64,000 nucleotides of DNA. It comes from Tubulanus polymorphus. Its lineage: Eukaryota; Nemertea; Palaeonemertea; Tubulaniformes; Tubulanidae. Position 1 is the first letter of the stretch, and each line of letters begins with the position of its first letter. Where the stretch lies: the NCBI RefSeq assembly GCF_964204645.1, contig NC_134036.1:7612704-7676703 (forward strand), read 5' to 3'. Position numbers and translations under genes: made by a program. Below the pieces are notes generated by a model that was given only the letters and a program-made list of their open reading frames with translations, did not search any database and had not been told where the DNA came from. This document shows, one piece after another, positions 32,143-45,366 of this stretch.

Positions 32143-34240
32143 CGCTGATCAAGGCCCGGTCAGCACTTAGTCGTTTTTCGAACTACCACCGCCGGCACAC
32201 TGACGAACGGATGGACGACCGACCTACTGCCTCCCTCCCTCCCTCCCTCCCTCACTGCACCGGGTCGTAACGCTGATCAAGGCCCGGTCAGCACTTAGTC
32301 GTTTTTCGAACAACCACCGCCGGCACACTGACGAACGGATGGACGACCGACCTACTGCCTCCCTCCCTCCCTCCCTCACTGCACCGGGTCGTAACGCTGA
32401 TCAAGACCCGGTCAGCACTTGGTCGTTTTTCGAACAACCACCGCCGGCACACTGACGAACGGACGGACGACCGACCTACTGCCTCCCTCCCTCCCTCACT
32501 GCACCGGGTCGTAACGCTGATCAAGGCCCGGTCAGCACTTAGTCGTTTTTCGAACAACCACCGCCGGCACACTGACGAACGAACGGACGACCGACCTACT
32601 GCCACCCTCCCTCCCTTCCTGACCGGTGCCGGGTCGTAACGCTGTTCATGGCCCGGTCAGCACTTAGTCGTTTTTCGAACAACAACCGCCGACACACTGA
32701 CTAACGGGCGGACGACTGTCCTAGTGCCTCCATCCCTCCCTCACTGCACCGGGTCGTAACGCTGATCAAGGCCCGGTCAGCACTTAGTCGTTTTTCGAAC
32801 AACAACCGCCGACACACTGACTAACGGGCGGACGACTGTCCTAGTGCCTCCCTCCCTCCCTCACTGCACCGGGTCGTAACGCTGATCATGGCCCGGTCAG
32901 CACTTAGTCGTTTTTCGAACAACCACCGCCGGCACACTGACGAACGGATGGACGACCGACCTACTGCCACCCTCCCTCCCTTCCTGACCGGTGCCGGGTC
33001 GTAACGCTGATCAAGGCCCGGTCAGCACTTAGTCGTTTTTCGAACAACAACCGCCGACACACTGACTAACGGGCGGACGACTGTCCTAGTGCCTCCCTCC
33101 CTCCCTCACTGCACCGGGTCGTAACGCTGATCAAGGCCCGGTCAGCACTTAGTCGTTTTTCGAACAACAACCGCCGACACACTGACTAACGGGCGGACGA
33201 CTGTCCTAGTGCCTCCCTCCCTCCCTCCCTCACTGCACCGGGTCGTAACGCTGATCATGGCCCGGTCAGCACTTAGTCGTTTTTCGAACAACCACCGCCG
33301 GCACACTGACGAACGGATGGACGACCGACCTACTGCCTCCCTCCCTCCCTCCCTCACTGCACCGGGTCGTAACGCTGATCAAGGCCCGGTCAGCACTTAG
33401 TCGTTTTTCGAACAACCACCGCCGGCACACTGACGAACGGATGGACGACCGACCTACTGCCACCCTCCCTCCCTTCCTGACCGGTGCCGGGTCGTAACGC
33501 TGTTCATGGCCCGGTGAGCACTTAGTCGTTTTTCGAACAACAACCGCCGACACACTGACTAACGGGCGGACGACTGTCCTAGTGCCTCCTTCCCTCCCTC
33601 ACTGCTCCGGGTCGTAACGCTGATCAAGGCCCGGTCAGCACTTAGTCGTTTTTCGAACAACCATCACTGCCGGCACACTGACGAATGGACGGACGACCGA
33701 CCTACTGCCTCCCTCCCTCCCTCACTGCTCCGGGTCGTAACGCTGATCAAGGCCCGGTCAGCACTTAGTCGTTTTTCGAACTACCACCGCCGGCACAATG
33801 ACGAACGGATGGACGACCGACCTACTGCCTCCCTCCCTCCCTCCCTGACCAGCGCCGGGTCGTAACGCTGATCAAGGCCCGGTCAGCACTTAGTCGTTTT
33901 TCGAACTACCACCGCCGGCACACTGACGAACGAACGGACGACCGACCTACTGCCACCCTCCCTCCCTTCCTGACCGGTGCCGGGTCGTAACGCTGTTCAT
34001 GGCCCGGTCAGCACTTAGTCGTTTTTCGAACAACAACCGCCGGCACACTGACTAACGGGCGGACGACTGTCCTAGTGCCTCCCTCCCTCCCTCACTGCAC
34101 CGGGTCGTAACGCTGATCATGGCCCGGTCAGCACTTAGTCGTTTTTCGAACAACCACCGCCGGCACACTGACGAACGGATGGACGACCGACCTACTGCCT
34201 CCCTCCCTCCCTCACTGCACCGGGTCGTAACGCTGATCAA
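32143..34240. repeat. Satellite segmental duplication A, copy 1
   Basis: This matches 37660-39760 unit by unit at an offset of 5517 bp. Shared private variants include cagcacttggtcg (32417 and 37934) and ggcccggtgagcac (33510 and 39027). The left limit is set by the gap. Confidence 0.85.
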
Positions 34241-36382
34241 GGCCCGGTCAGCACTTAGTCGTTTTTCGAACTACCACCGCCGGCACACTGACGAACGAAC
34301 GGACGACCGACCTACTGCCACCCTCCCTCCCTTCCTGACCGGTGCCGGGTCGTAACGCTGTTCATGGCCCGGTCAGCACTTAGTCGTTTTTCGAACAACA
34401 ACCGCCGACACACTGACTAACGGGCGGACGACGGACCTACTGCCTCCCTCCCTCCCTCCCTCACTGCACCGGGTCGTAACGCTGATCAAGGCCCGGTCAG
34501 CACTTAGTCGTTTTTCGAACAACCACCGCCGGCACACTGACGAACGGACGGACGACCGACCTAGTGCCTCCCTCCCTCCCTCACTGCACCGGGTCGTAAC
34601 GCTGATCAAGGCCCGGTCAGCACTTAGTCGTTTTTCGAACTACCACCGCCGGCACACTGACGAATGGATGGACGACCGACCTACTGCCTCCCTCCCTCCC
34701 TCCCTGACCAGCGCCGGGTCGTAACGCTGATTAAGGCCCGGTCAGCCCTTAGTCGTTTTTCGAACAACCATCACTGCCGGCACACTGACAAACGGATGGA
34801 CGACCGACCTACTGTCTCCCTCCCTCCCTCAATGCTCCGGGTCGTAACGCTGATCAAGGCCCGGTCAGCACTTAGTCGTTTTTCGAACAACCGCCGCCGG
34901 CACACTGGCGAACGGACGGACGATCGACCTCCTGCCTCCCTCCCTCCCTCACTGCTCCGGGTCGTAACGCTGATCAAGGCCCGGTCAGCACTTAGTCGTT
35001 TTTCGAACAACCACCAGCGGCACACTGGCGAACGGACGGACGACCGACCTACTGCCTCCCTCCCTCCCTCACTGCACCGGGTCGTAACGCTGATCAAGGC
35101 CCGGTCAGCACTTAGTCGTTTTTCGAACTACCACCGCCGGCACACTGACGAACGGATGGACGACCGACCTACTGCCTCCCTCCCTCCCTCCCTCCCTCAC
35201 TGCACCGGGTCGTAACGCTGATCAAGGCCCGGTCAGCACTTAGTCGTTTTTCGAACAACAACCGCAGACACACTGACTAACGGGCGGACGACTGTCCTTG
35301 TGCCTCCCTCCCTCCCTCACTGCACCGGGTCGTAACGCTGATCATGGCCCGGTCAGCACTTAGTCGTTTTTCGAACAACCACCGCCGGCACACTGACGAC
35401 CGGACGGACGACCGACCTACTGCCTCCCTCCCTCCCTCCCTCACTGCACCGGGTCGTAACGCTGATCAAGGCCCGGTCAGCACTTAGTCGTTTTTCGAAC
35501 AACCACCGCCGGCACACTGACGAACGGACGGACGACCGATCTACTGCCTCCCTCCCTCCCTCACTGCACCGGGTCGTAACGCTGATCAAGGCCCGGTCAG
35601 CACTTAGTCGTTTTTCGAACTACCACCGCCGGCACACTGACGAACGGATGGACGACCGACCTACTGCCTCCCTCCCTCCCTCCCTGACCAGCGCCGGGTC
35701 GTAACGCTGATTAAGGCCCGGTCAGCCCTTTGTCGTTTTTCGAACAACCATCACTGCCGGCACACTGACAAACGGATGGACGACCGACCTACTGCCTCCC
35801 TCCCTCCCTCAATGCTCCGGGTCGTAACGCTGATCAAGGCCCGGTCAGCACTTAGTCGTTTTTCGAACAACCGCCGCCGGCACACTGGCGAACGGACGGA
35901 CGACCGACCTCCTGCCTCCGTCCCTCCCTCACTGCTCCGGGTCGTAACGCTGATCAAGGCCCGGTCAGCACTTAGTCGTTTTTCGAACAACCACCGCCGG
36001 CACACTGACGAACGGACTGACGACCGACCTACTGCCTCCCTCCCTCCCTCCCTGAACGGTGCCGGGTCGTAACGCTGATTAAGGCCCGGTCAGCACTTAG
36101 TCGTTTTTCGAACAACCACCGCCGGCACACTGACGAACGGATGGACGACCGACCTACTGCCTCCCTCCCTCCCTCCCTCACTGCGCCGGGTCGTAACGCT
36201 GATCAAGGCCCGGTCAGCACTTAGTCGTTTTTCGAACTACCACCGCCGGCACACTGACGAACGAACGGACGACCGAGCTACTGCCACCCTCCCTCCCTTC
36301 CTGACCGGTGCCGGGTCGTAACGCTGTTCATGGCCCGGTCAGCACTTAGTCGTTTTTCGAACAACAACCGCCGACACACTGA

Positions 36383-37541
36383 CTAACGGGCGGACGACTG
36401 TCCTAGTGCCTCCCTCCCTCCCTCACTGCACCGGGTCGTAACGCTGATCAAGGCCCGGTCAGCACTTAGTCGTTTTTCGAACAACCACCAGCGGCACACT
36501 GGCGAACGGACGGACGACCGACCTACTGCCTCCCTCCCTCCCTCACTGCTCCGGGTCGTAACGCTGATCAAGGCCCGGTCAGCACTTAGTCGTTTTTCGA
36601 ACAACCACCAGCGGCACACTGGTGAACGGACGGACGACCGACCTACTGCCTCCCTCCCTCCCTCACTGCACCGGGTCGTAACGCTGATCAAGGCCCGGTC
36701 AGCACTTAGTCGTTTTTCGAACTACCACCGCCGGCACACTGACGAACGGATGGACGACCGACCTACTGCCTCCCTCCCTCCCTCACTGCACCGGGTCGTA
36801 ACGCTGATCAAGGCCCGGTCAGCACTTAGTCGTTTTTCGAACTACCACCGCCGGCACACTGACGAACGAACGGACGACCGAGCTACTGCCACCCTCCCTC
36901 CCTTCCTGACCGGTGCCGGGTCGTAACGCTGTTCATGGCCCGGTCAGCACTTAGTCGTTTTTCGAACAACAACCGCCGACACACTGACTAACGGGCGGAC
37001 GACTGTCCTAGTGCCTCCCTCCCTCCCTCACTGCACCAGGTCGTAACGCTGATCAAGGCCCGGTCAGCACTTAGTCGTTTTTCGAACAACCACCGCCGGC
37101 ACACTGACGAACGGATGGACGACCGACCTACTGCCTCCCTCCCTCCCTTCCTGACCGGTGCCGGGTCGTAACGATGTTCATGGCCCGGTCAGCACTTAGT
37201 CGTTTTTCGAACAACAACCGCCGACACACTGACTAACGGGCGGACGACTGTCCTAGTGCCTCCCTCCCTCCCTCACTGCACCGGGTCGTAACGCTGATCA
37301 AGGCCCGGTCAGCACTTAGTCGTTTTTCGAACAACCACCAGCGGCACACTGGCGAACGGACGGACGACCGACCTACTGCCTCCCTCCCTCCCTCACTGCT
37401 CCGGGTCGTAACGCTGATCAAGGCCCGGTCAGCACTTAGTCGTTTTTCGAACAACCACCAGCGGCACACTGGTGAACGGACGGACGACCGACCTACTGCC
37501 TCCCTCCCTCCCTCACTGCACCGGGTCGTAACGCTGATCAA
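36383..37541. repeat. Satellite duplication, period 850 bp
   Basis: The trimer of units at 36383-36691 (with caccagcggcacactggtg) reappears at 37233-37541, exactly 850 bp later. Confidence 0.8.
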
Positions 37542-37659
37542 GGCCCGGTCAGCACTTAGTCGTTTTTCGAACTACCACCGCCGGCACACTGACGAACGGA
37601 TGGACGACCGACCTACTGCCTCCCTCCCTCCCTCCCTCCCTCACTGCACCGGGTCGTAA

Positions 37660-39760
37660 CGCTGATCAAGGCCCGGTCAGCACTTAGTCGTTTTTCGAAC
37701 TACCACCGCCGGCACACTGACGAACGGATGGACGACCGACCTACTGCCTCCCTCCCTCCCTCCCTCCCTCACTGCACCGGGTCGTAACGCTGATCAAGGC
37801 CCGGTCAGCACTTAGTCGTTTTTCGAACAACCACCGCCGGCACACTGACGAACGGATGGACGACCGACCTACTGCCTCCCTCCCTCCCTCCCTCACTGCA
37901 CCGGGTCGTAACGCTGATCAAGACCCGGTCAGCACTTGGTCGTTTTTCGAACAACCACCGCCGGCACACTGACGAACGGACGGACGACCGACCTACTGCC
38001 TCCCTCCCTCCCTCACTGCACCGGGTCGTAACGCTGATCAAGGCCCGGTCAGCACTTAGTCGTTTTTCGAACAACCACCGCCGGCACACTGACGAACGAA
38101 CGGACGACCGACCTACTGCCACCCTCCCTCCCTTCCTGACCGGTGCCGGGTCGTAACGCTGTTCATGGCCCGGTCAGCACTTAGTCGTTTTTCGAACAAC
38201 AACCGCCGACACACTGACTAACGGGCGGACGACTGTCCTAGTGCCTCCATCCCTCCCTCACTGCACCGGGTCGTAACGCTGATCAAGGCCCGGTCAGCAC
38301 TTAGTAGTTTTTCGAACAACAACCGCCGACACACTGACTAACGGGCGGACGACTGTCCTAGTGCCTCCCTCCCTCCCTCACTGCACCGGGTCGTAACGCT
38401 GATCATGGCCCGGTCAGCACTTAGTCGTTTTTCGAACAACCACCGCCGGCACACTGACGAACGGATGGACGACCGACCTACTGCCACCCTCCCTCCCTTC
38501 CTGACCGGTGCCGGGTCGTAACGCTGATCAAGGCCCGGTCAGCACTTAGTCGTTTTTCGAACAACAACCGCCGACACACTGACTAACGGGCGGACGACTG
38601 TCCTAGTGCCTCCCTCCCTCCCTCACTGCACCGGGTCGTAACGCTGATCAAGGCCCGGTCAGCACTTAGTCGTTTTTCGAACAACAACCGCCGACACACT
38701 GACTAACGGGCGGACGACTGTCCTAGTGCCTCCCTCCCTCCCTCCCTCACTGCACCGGGTCGTAACGCTGATCATGGCCCGGTCAGCACTTAGTCGTTTT
38801 TCGAACAACCACCGCCGGCACACTGACGAACGGATGGACGACCGACCTACTGCCTCCCTCCCTCCCTCCCTCACTGCACCGGGTCGTAACGCTGATCAAG
38901 GCCCGGTCAGCACTTAGTCGTTTTTCGAACAACCACCGCCGGCACACTGACGAACGGATGGACGACCGACCTACTGCCACCCTCCCTCCCTTCCTGACCG
39001 GTGCCGGGTCGTAACGCTGTTCATGGCCCGGTGAGCACTTAGTCGTTTTTCGAACAACAACCGCCGACACACTGACTAACGGGCGGACGACTGTCCTAGT
39101 GCCTCCTTCCCTCCCTCACTGCTCCGGGTCGTAACGCTGATCAAGGCCCGGTCAGCACTTAGTCGTTTTTCGAACAACCATCACTGCCGGCACACTGACG
39201 AATGGACGGACGACCGACCTACTGCCTCCCTCCCTCCCTCACTGCTCCGGGTCGTAACGCTGATCAAGGCCCGGTCAGCACTTAGTCGTTTTTCGAACTA
39301 CCACCGCCGGCACAATGACGAACGGATGGACGACCGACCTACTGCCTCCCTCCCTCCCTCCCTGACCAGCGCCGGGTCGTAACGCTGATCAAGGCCCGGT
39401 CAGCACTTAGTCGTTTTTCGAACTACCACCGCCGGCACACTGACGAACGAACGGACGACCGACCTACTGCCACCCTCCCTCCCTTCCTGACCGGTGCCGG
39501 GTCGTAACGCTGTTCATGGCCCGGTCAGCACTTAGTCGTTTTTCGAACAACAACCGCCGACACACTGACTAACGGGCGGACGACTGTCCTAGTGCCTCCC
39601 TCCCTCCCTCACTGCACCGGGTCGTAACGCTGATCATGGCCCGGTCAGCACTTAGTCGTTTTTCGAACAACCACCGCCGGCACACTGACGAACGGATGGA
39701 CGACCGACCTACTGCCTCCCTCCCTCCCTCCCTCACTGCACCGGGTCGTAACGCTGATCA
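37660..39760. repeat. Satellite segmental duplication A, copy 2
   Basis: Copy of 32143-34240. One difference is cttagtagttttt near 38301, where the first copy has tagtcgttttt. The very few differences imply a recent exchange. Confidence 0.85.
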
Positions 39761-42544
39761 AGGCCCGGTCAGCACTTAGTCGTTTTTCGAACAACCACCG
39801 CCGGCACACTGACGAACGGATGGACGACCGACCTACTGCCTCCCTCCCTCCCTCCCTCATTGCACCGGGTCGTAACGCTGATCAAGACCCGGTCAGCACT
39901 TAGTCGTTTTTCGAACAACCACCGCCGGCACACTGACGAACGGACGGACGACCGACCTACTGCCTCCCTCCCTCCCTCACTGCACCGGGTCGTAACGCTG
40001 ATCAAGGCCCGGTCAGCACTTAGTCGTTTTTCGAACTACCACCGCCGGCACACTGACGAACGAACGGACGACCGACCTACTGCCACCCTCCCTCCCTTCC
40101 TGACCGGTGCCGGGTCGTAACGCTGTTCATGGCCCGGTCAGCACTTAGTCGTTTTTCGAACAACAACCGCCGACACACTGACTAACGGGCGGACGACTGT
40201 CCTAGTGCCTCCCTCCCTCCCTCACTGCACCGGGTCGTAACGCTGATCTAGGCCCGGTCAGCACTTAGTCGTTTTTCGAACTACCACCGCCGGCACACTG
40301 ACGAACGGACGGACGACCGACCTACTGCCACCCTCCCTCCCTTCCTGACCGGTGCCGGGTCGTAACGCTGTTCATGGCCCGGTCAGCACTTAGTCGTTTT
40401 TCGAACAACAACCGCCGACACACTGACGAACGGACGGACGACCGACCTACTGCCACCCTCCCTCCCTCCCTCCCTGACCGGTGCCGGGTCGTAACGCTGA
40501 TCAAGGCCCGGTCAGCACTTAGTCGTTTTTCGAACAACCACCGCCGGCACACTGACGAACGGTCGGGCTACCGACCTATTGCTTCCCTCCCTCCCTCACT
40601 GCACTGGGTCGTAACGCCGATCAAGGCCCGGTAAGCACTTAGTCGTTTTTCGAACAACCACCGCCGACACACTGACGAACGGACGGACGACCGACCTACT
40701 GCCACCCTCCCTCCCTTCCTGACCGGTGCCGGGTCGTAACGCTGTTCATGGCCCGGTCAGCACTTAGTCGTTTTTCGAACAACAACCGCCGACACACTGA
40801 CTAACGGGCGGACGACTGTCCTAGTGCCTCCTTCCCTCCCTCACTGCTCCGGGTCGTAACGCTGATCAAGGCCCGGTCAGCACTTAGTCGTTTTTCGAAC
40901 AACCATCACTGCCGGCACACTGACGAATGGACGGACGACCGACCTACTGCCTCCCTCCCTCCCTCACTGCTCCGGGTCGTAACGCTGATCAAGGCCCGGT
41001 CAGCACTTAGTCGTTTTTCGAACAACCACCGCCGGCACACTGACGAACGGATGGACGACCGACCTACTGCCTCCCTCCCTCCCTCCCTCACTGCTCCGGG
41101 TCGTAACGCTGATCAAGGCCCGGTCAGCACTTAGTCGTTTTTCGAACAACCATCACTGCCGGCACACTGACAAACGGACGGACGACCGACCTACTGCCTC
41201 CCTCCCTCCCTCAATGCTCCGGGTCGTAACGCTGATCAAGGCCCGGTCAGCACTTAGTCGTTTTTCGAACAACCACCGCCGGCACAATGACGAACGGACG
41301 GACGACCGACCTACTGCCTCCCTCCCTCCCTCACTGCTCCGGGTCGTAACGCTGATCAAGGCCCGGTCAGCACTTAGTCGTTTTTCGAACAACCACCGCC
41401 TGCACACTGACGAACGAACGGACGACCGACCTACTGCCACCCTCCCTCCCTTCCTGACCGGTGCCGGGTCGTAACGCTGTTCATGGCCCGGTCAGCACTT
41501 AGTCGTTTTTCGAACAACAACCGCCGACACACTGACTAACGGGCGGACGACTGTCCTAGTGCCTCCCTCCCTCCCTCACTGCACCGGGTCGTAACGCTGA
41601 TCATGGCCCGGTCAGCACTTAGTCGTTTTTCGAACAACCACCGCCGGCACACTGACGAACGGATGGACGACCGACCTACTGCCTCCCTCCCTCCCTCCCT
41701 CACTGCACCGGGTCGTAACGCTGATCAAGGCCCGGTCAGCACTTAGTCGTTTTTCGAACAACCACCGCCGGCACACTGACGAACGGACGGACGACCGACC
41801 TACTGCCTCCCTCCCTCCCTCACTGCACCGGGTCGTAACGCTGATCAAGGCCCGGTCAGCACTTAGTCGTTTTTCGAACTACCACCGCCGGCACACTGAC
41901 GAACGGATGGACGACCGACCTACTGCCTCCCTCCCTCCCTCCCTGACCAGCGCCGGGTCGTAACGCTGATCAAGGCCCGGTCAGCACTTAGTCGTTTTTC
42001 GAACTACCACCGCCGGCACAATGACGAACGAACGGACGACCGACCTACTGCCACCCTCCCTCCCTTCCTGACCGGTGCCGGGTCGTAACGCTGTTCATGG
42101 CCCGGTCAGCACTTAGTCGTTTTTCGAACAACAACCGCCGACACACTGACTAACGGGCGGACGACTGTCCTAGTGCCTCCCTCCCTCCCTCACTGCACCG
42201 GGTCGTAACGCTGATCATGGCCCGGTCAGCACTTAGTCGTTTTTCGAACAACCACCGCCGGCACACTGACGAACGGATGGACGACCGACCTACTGCCTCC
42301 CTCCCTCCCTCCCTCCCTCACTGCACCGGGTCGTAACGCTGATCAAGGCCCGGTCAGCACTTAGTCGTTTTTCGAACAACCACCGCCGGCACACTGACGA
42401 ACGGATGGACGACCGACCTAGTGCCACCCTCCCTCCCTTCCTGACCGGTGCCGGGTCGTAACGCTGTTCATGGCCCGGTCAGCACTTAGTCGTTTTTCGA
42501 ACAGCAACCGCCGACACACTGACTAACGGGCGGACGACCGACCT

Positions 42545-45160
42545 ACTGCCTCCCTCCCTCCCTCCCTCACTGCTCCGGGTCGTAACGCTGATCAAGGCCC
42601 GCTCAGCACTTAGTCGTTTTTCGAACAACCACCGCCGGCACACTGACGAACGGATGGACGACCGACCTACTGCCTCCCTCCCTCCCTCCCTCACTGCACC
42701 GGGTCGTAACGCTGATCAAGACCCGGTCAGCACTTAGTCGTTTTTCGAACAACCACCGCCGGCACACTGACGAACGGACGGACGACCGACCTACTGCCTC
42801 CCTCCCTCCCTCACTGCACCGGGTCGTAACGCTGATCAAGGCCCGGTCAGCACTTAGTCGTTTTTCGAACTACCACCGCCGGCACACTGACGAACGGACG
42901 GACGACCGACCTACTGCCACCCTCCCTCCCTTCCTGACCGGTGCCGGGTCGTAACGCTGTTCATGGCCCGGTCAGCACTTAGTCGTTTTTCGAACAACAA
43001 CCGCCGACACACTGACTAACGGGTGGACGACTGTCCTAGTGCCTCCCTCCCTCCCTCACTGCACCGGGTCGTAACGCTGATCAAGGCCCGGTCAGCACCT
43101 AGTCGTTTTTCGAACAACCACCGCCGGCACACTGACGAACGGATGGACGACCGACCTACTGCCTCCCTCCCTCCCTCCCTCCCTCCCTCATTGCGCCGGG
43201 TCGTAACGCTGATCAAGGCCCGGTCAGCACTTAGTCGTTTTTCGAACAACCACCGCCGGCACACTGACGAACGGATGGACGACCGACCTACTGCCTCCCT
43301 CCCTCCCTCACAGCACCGGGTCGTAACGCTGATCAAGGCCCGGTCAGCACTTAGTCGTTTTTCGAACAACCAACTCTGCCGGCACACTGACGAACGGACG
43401 GACGACCGACCTACTGTCCCCCTCCCTCCCACACTGCTCCGGGTCGTAACGCTGATCAAGGCCCGATCAGCACTTAGTCGTTTTTCGAACTACCACCGCC
43501 GGCACACTGACCAACGAACGGACCACCGACCTACTGCCACCCTCCCTCCCTTCCTGACCGGTGCCGGGTCGTAACGCTGTTCATGGCCCGGTCAGCACTT
43601 AGTCGTTTTTCGAACAACAACCGCCGACACACTGACTAACGGGCGGACGACTGTCCTAGTGCCTCCCTCCCTCCCTCACTGCACCGGGTCGTAACGCTGA
43701 TCAAGGCCCGGTCAGCACTTAGTCGTTTTTCGAACAACCACCAGCGGCACACTGGCGAACGGACGGACGACCGACCTACTGCCTCCCTCCCTCCCTCACT
43801 GCTCCGGGTCGTAACGCTGATCAAGGCCCGGTCAGCACTTAGTCGTTTTTCGAACAACCACCAGCGGCACACTGGCGAACGGACGGACGACCGACCTACT
43901 GCCTCCCTCCCTCCCTCCCTGACCGGTGCCGGGTCGTAACGCTGATCAAGGCCCGGTCAGCACTTAGTCGTTTTTCGAACAACCACCGCCGGCACACTGA
44001 CGAACGAACGGACGACCGACCTACTGCCACCCTCCCTCCCTTCCTGACCGGTGCCGGGTCGTAACGCTGATCATGGCCCGGTCAGCACTTAGTCGTTTTT
44101 CGAACAACCACCGCCGGCACACTGACGACCGGACGGACGACCGACCTACTGCCTCCCTCCCTCCCTCCCTCACTGCACCGGGTCGTAACGCTGATCTAGG
44201 CCCGGTCAGCACTGAGTCGTTTTTCGAACTACCACCGCCGGCACACTGACGAACGGGTGGACGACCGACCTACTGCCTTCCTCCCTCCCTCCCTCACTGC
44301 ACCGGGTCGTAACGCTGATCAAGGCCCGGTCAGCACTTAGTCGTTTTTCGAACTACCACCGCCGGCACACTGACGAACGGATGGACGACCGACCTACTGC
44401 TTCCCTCCCTCCCTCCCTCACTGCACCGGGTAGTAACGCTGATCAAGGCCCGGTCAGCACTTAGTCGTTTTCGAACTACCACCGCCGGCACACTGACGAA
44501 CGGATGGACGACCGACCTATTGCCTCCCTCCCTCCCTCACTGCACCGGGTCGTAACGCTGATCAAGGCCCGGTCAGCACTTAGTCGTTTTTCGAACAACC
44601 AACTCTGCCGGCACACTGACGAACGGACGGAAGACCGACCTACTGCCTCCCTCCCTCCCTCACTGCACCGGGTCGTAACGCTTATCAAGGCCCGGTCAGC
44701 ACTTAGTCGTTTTTTCGAACAACCACCAGCGGCACACTGGCGAACGGACGGACGACCGACCTACTGCCTCCCTCCCTCCCTCACTGCTCCGGGTCGTAAC
44801 GCTGATCAAGGCCCGGTCAGCACTTAGTCGTTTTTCGAACAACCACCGCCGGCACACTGACGACCGGACGGACGACCGACCTACTGCCTCTCTCCCTCCC
44901 TCACTGCGCCGGGTCGTAACGCTGATCTAGGCCCGGTCAGCACTTAGTCGTTTTTCGAACTACCACCGCCGGCACACTGACGAACGGATGGACGACCGAC
45001 CTACTGCCTCCCTCCCTCCCTTCCTGACCGGTGCCGGGTCGTAACGCTGTTCATGGCCCGGTCAGCACTTAGTCGTTTTTCGAACAACAACCGCCGACAC
45101 ACTGACTAACGGGCGGACGACTGTCCTAGTGCCTCCCTCCCTCCCTCACTGCACCGGGTC
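42545..45160. repeat. Satellite segmental duplication B, copy 1
   Basis: Repeated at 45367-47980 with an offset of 2818-2822 bp; the 4-bp range equals one CCCT step. Shared rare forms: ggcccgctcagc, cagcacctagtcg, ccctcacagcaccggg, cccgatcagc, and gaccaacgaacggaccacc. Confidence 0.88.
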
Positions 45161-45366
45161 GTAACGCTGATCAAGGCCCGGTCAGCACTTAGTCGTTTTT
45201 TCGAACAACAACCGCCGACACACTGACTAACGGGCGGACGACTGTCCTAGTGCCTCCTCCCTCCCTCACTGCACCGGGTCGTAACGCTGATCATGGCCCG
45301 GTCAGCACTTAGTCGTTTTTCGAACAACCACCGCGGCACACTGACGAACGGATGGACGACCGACCT

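Noticed and set aside
34664-35215. Open frames of up to 183 codons throughout the satellite, on both strands
   Set aside because: They follow the 120-bp period exactly, occur on both strands at once and end where a CCCT step changes the phase; they are products of the repeat.
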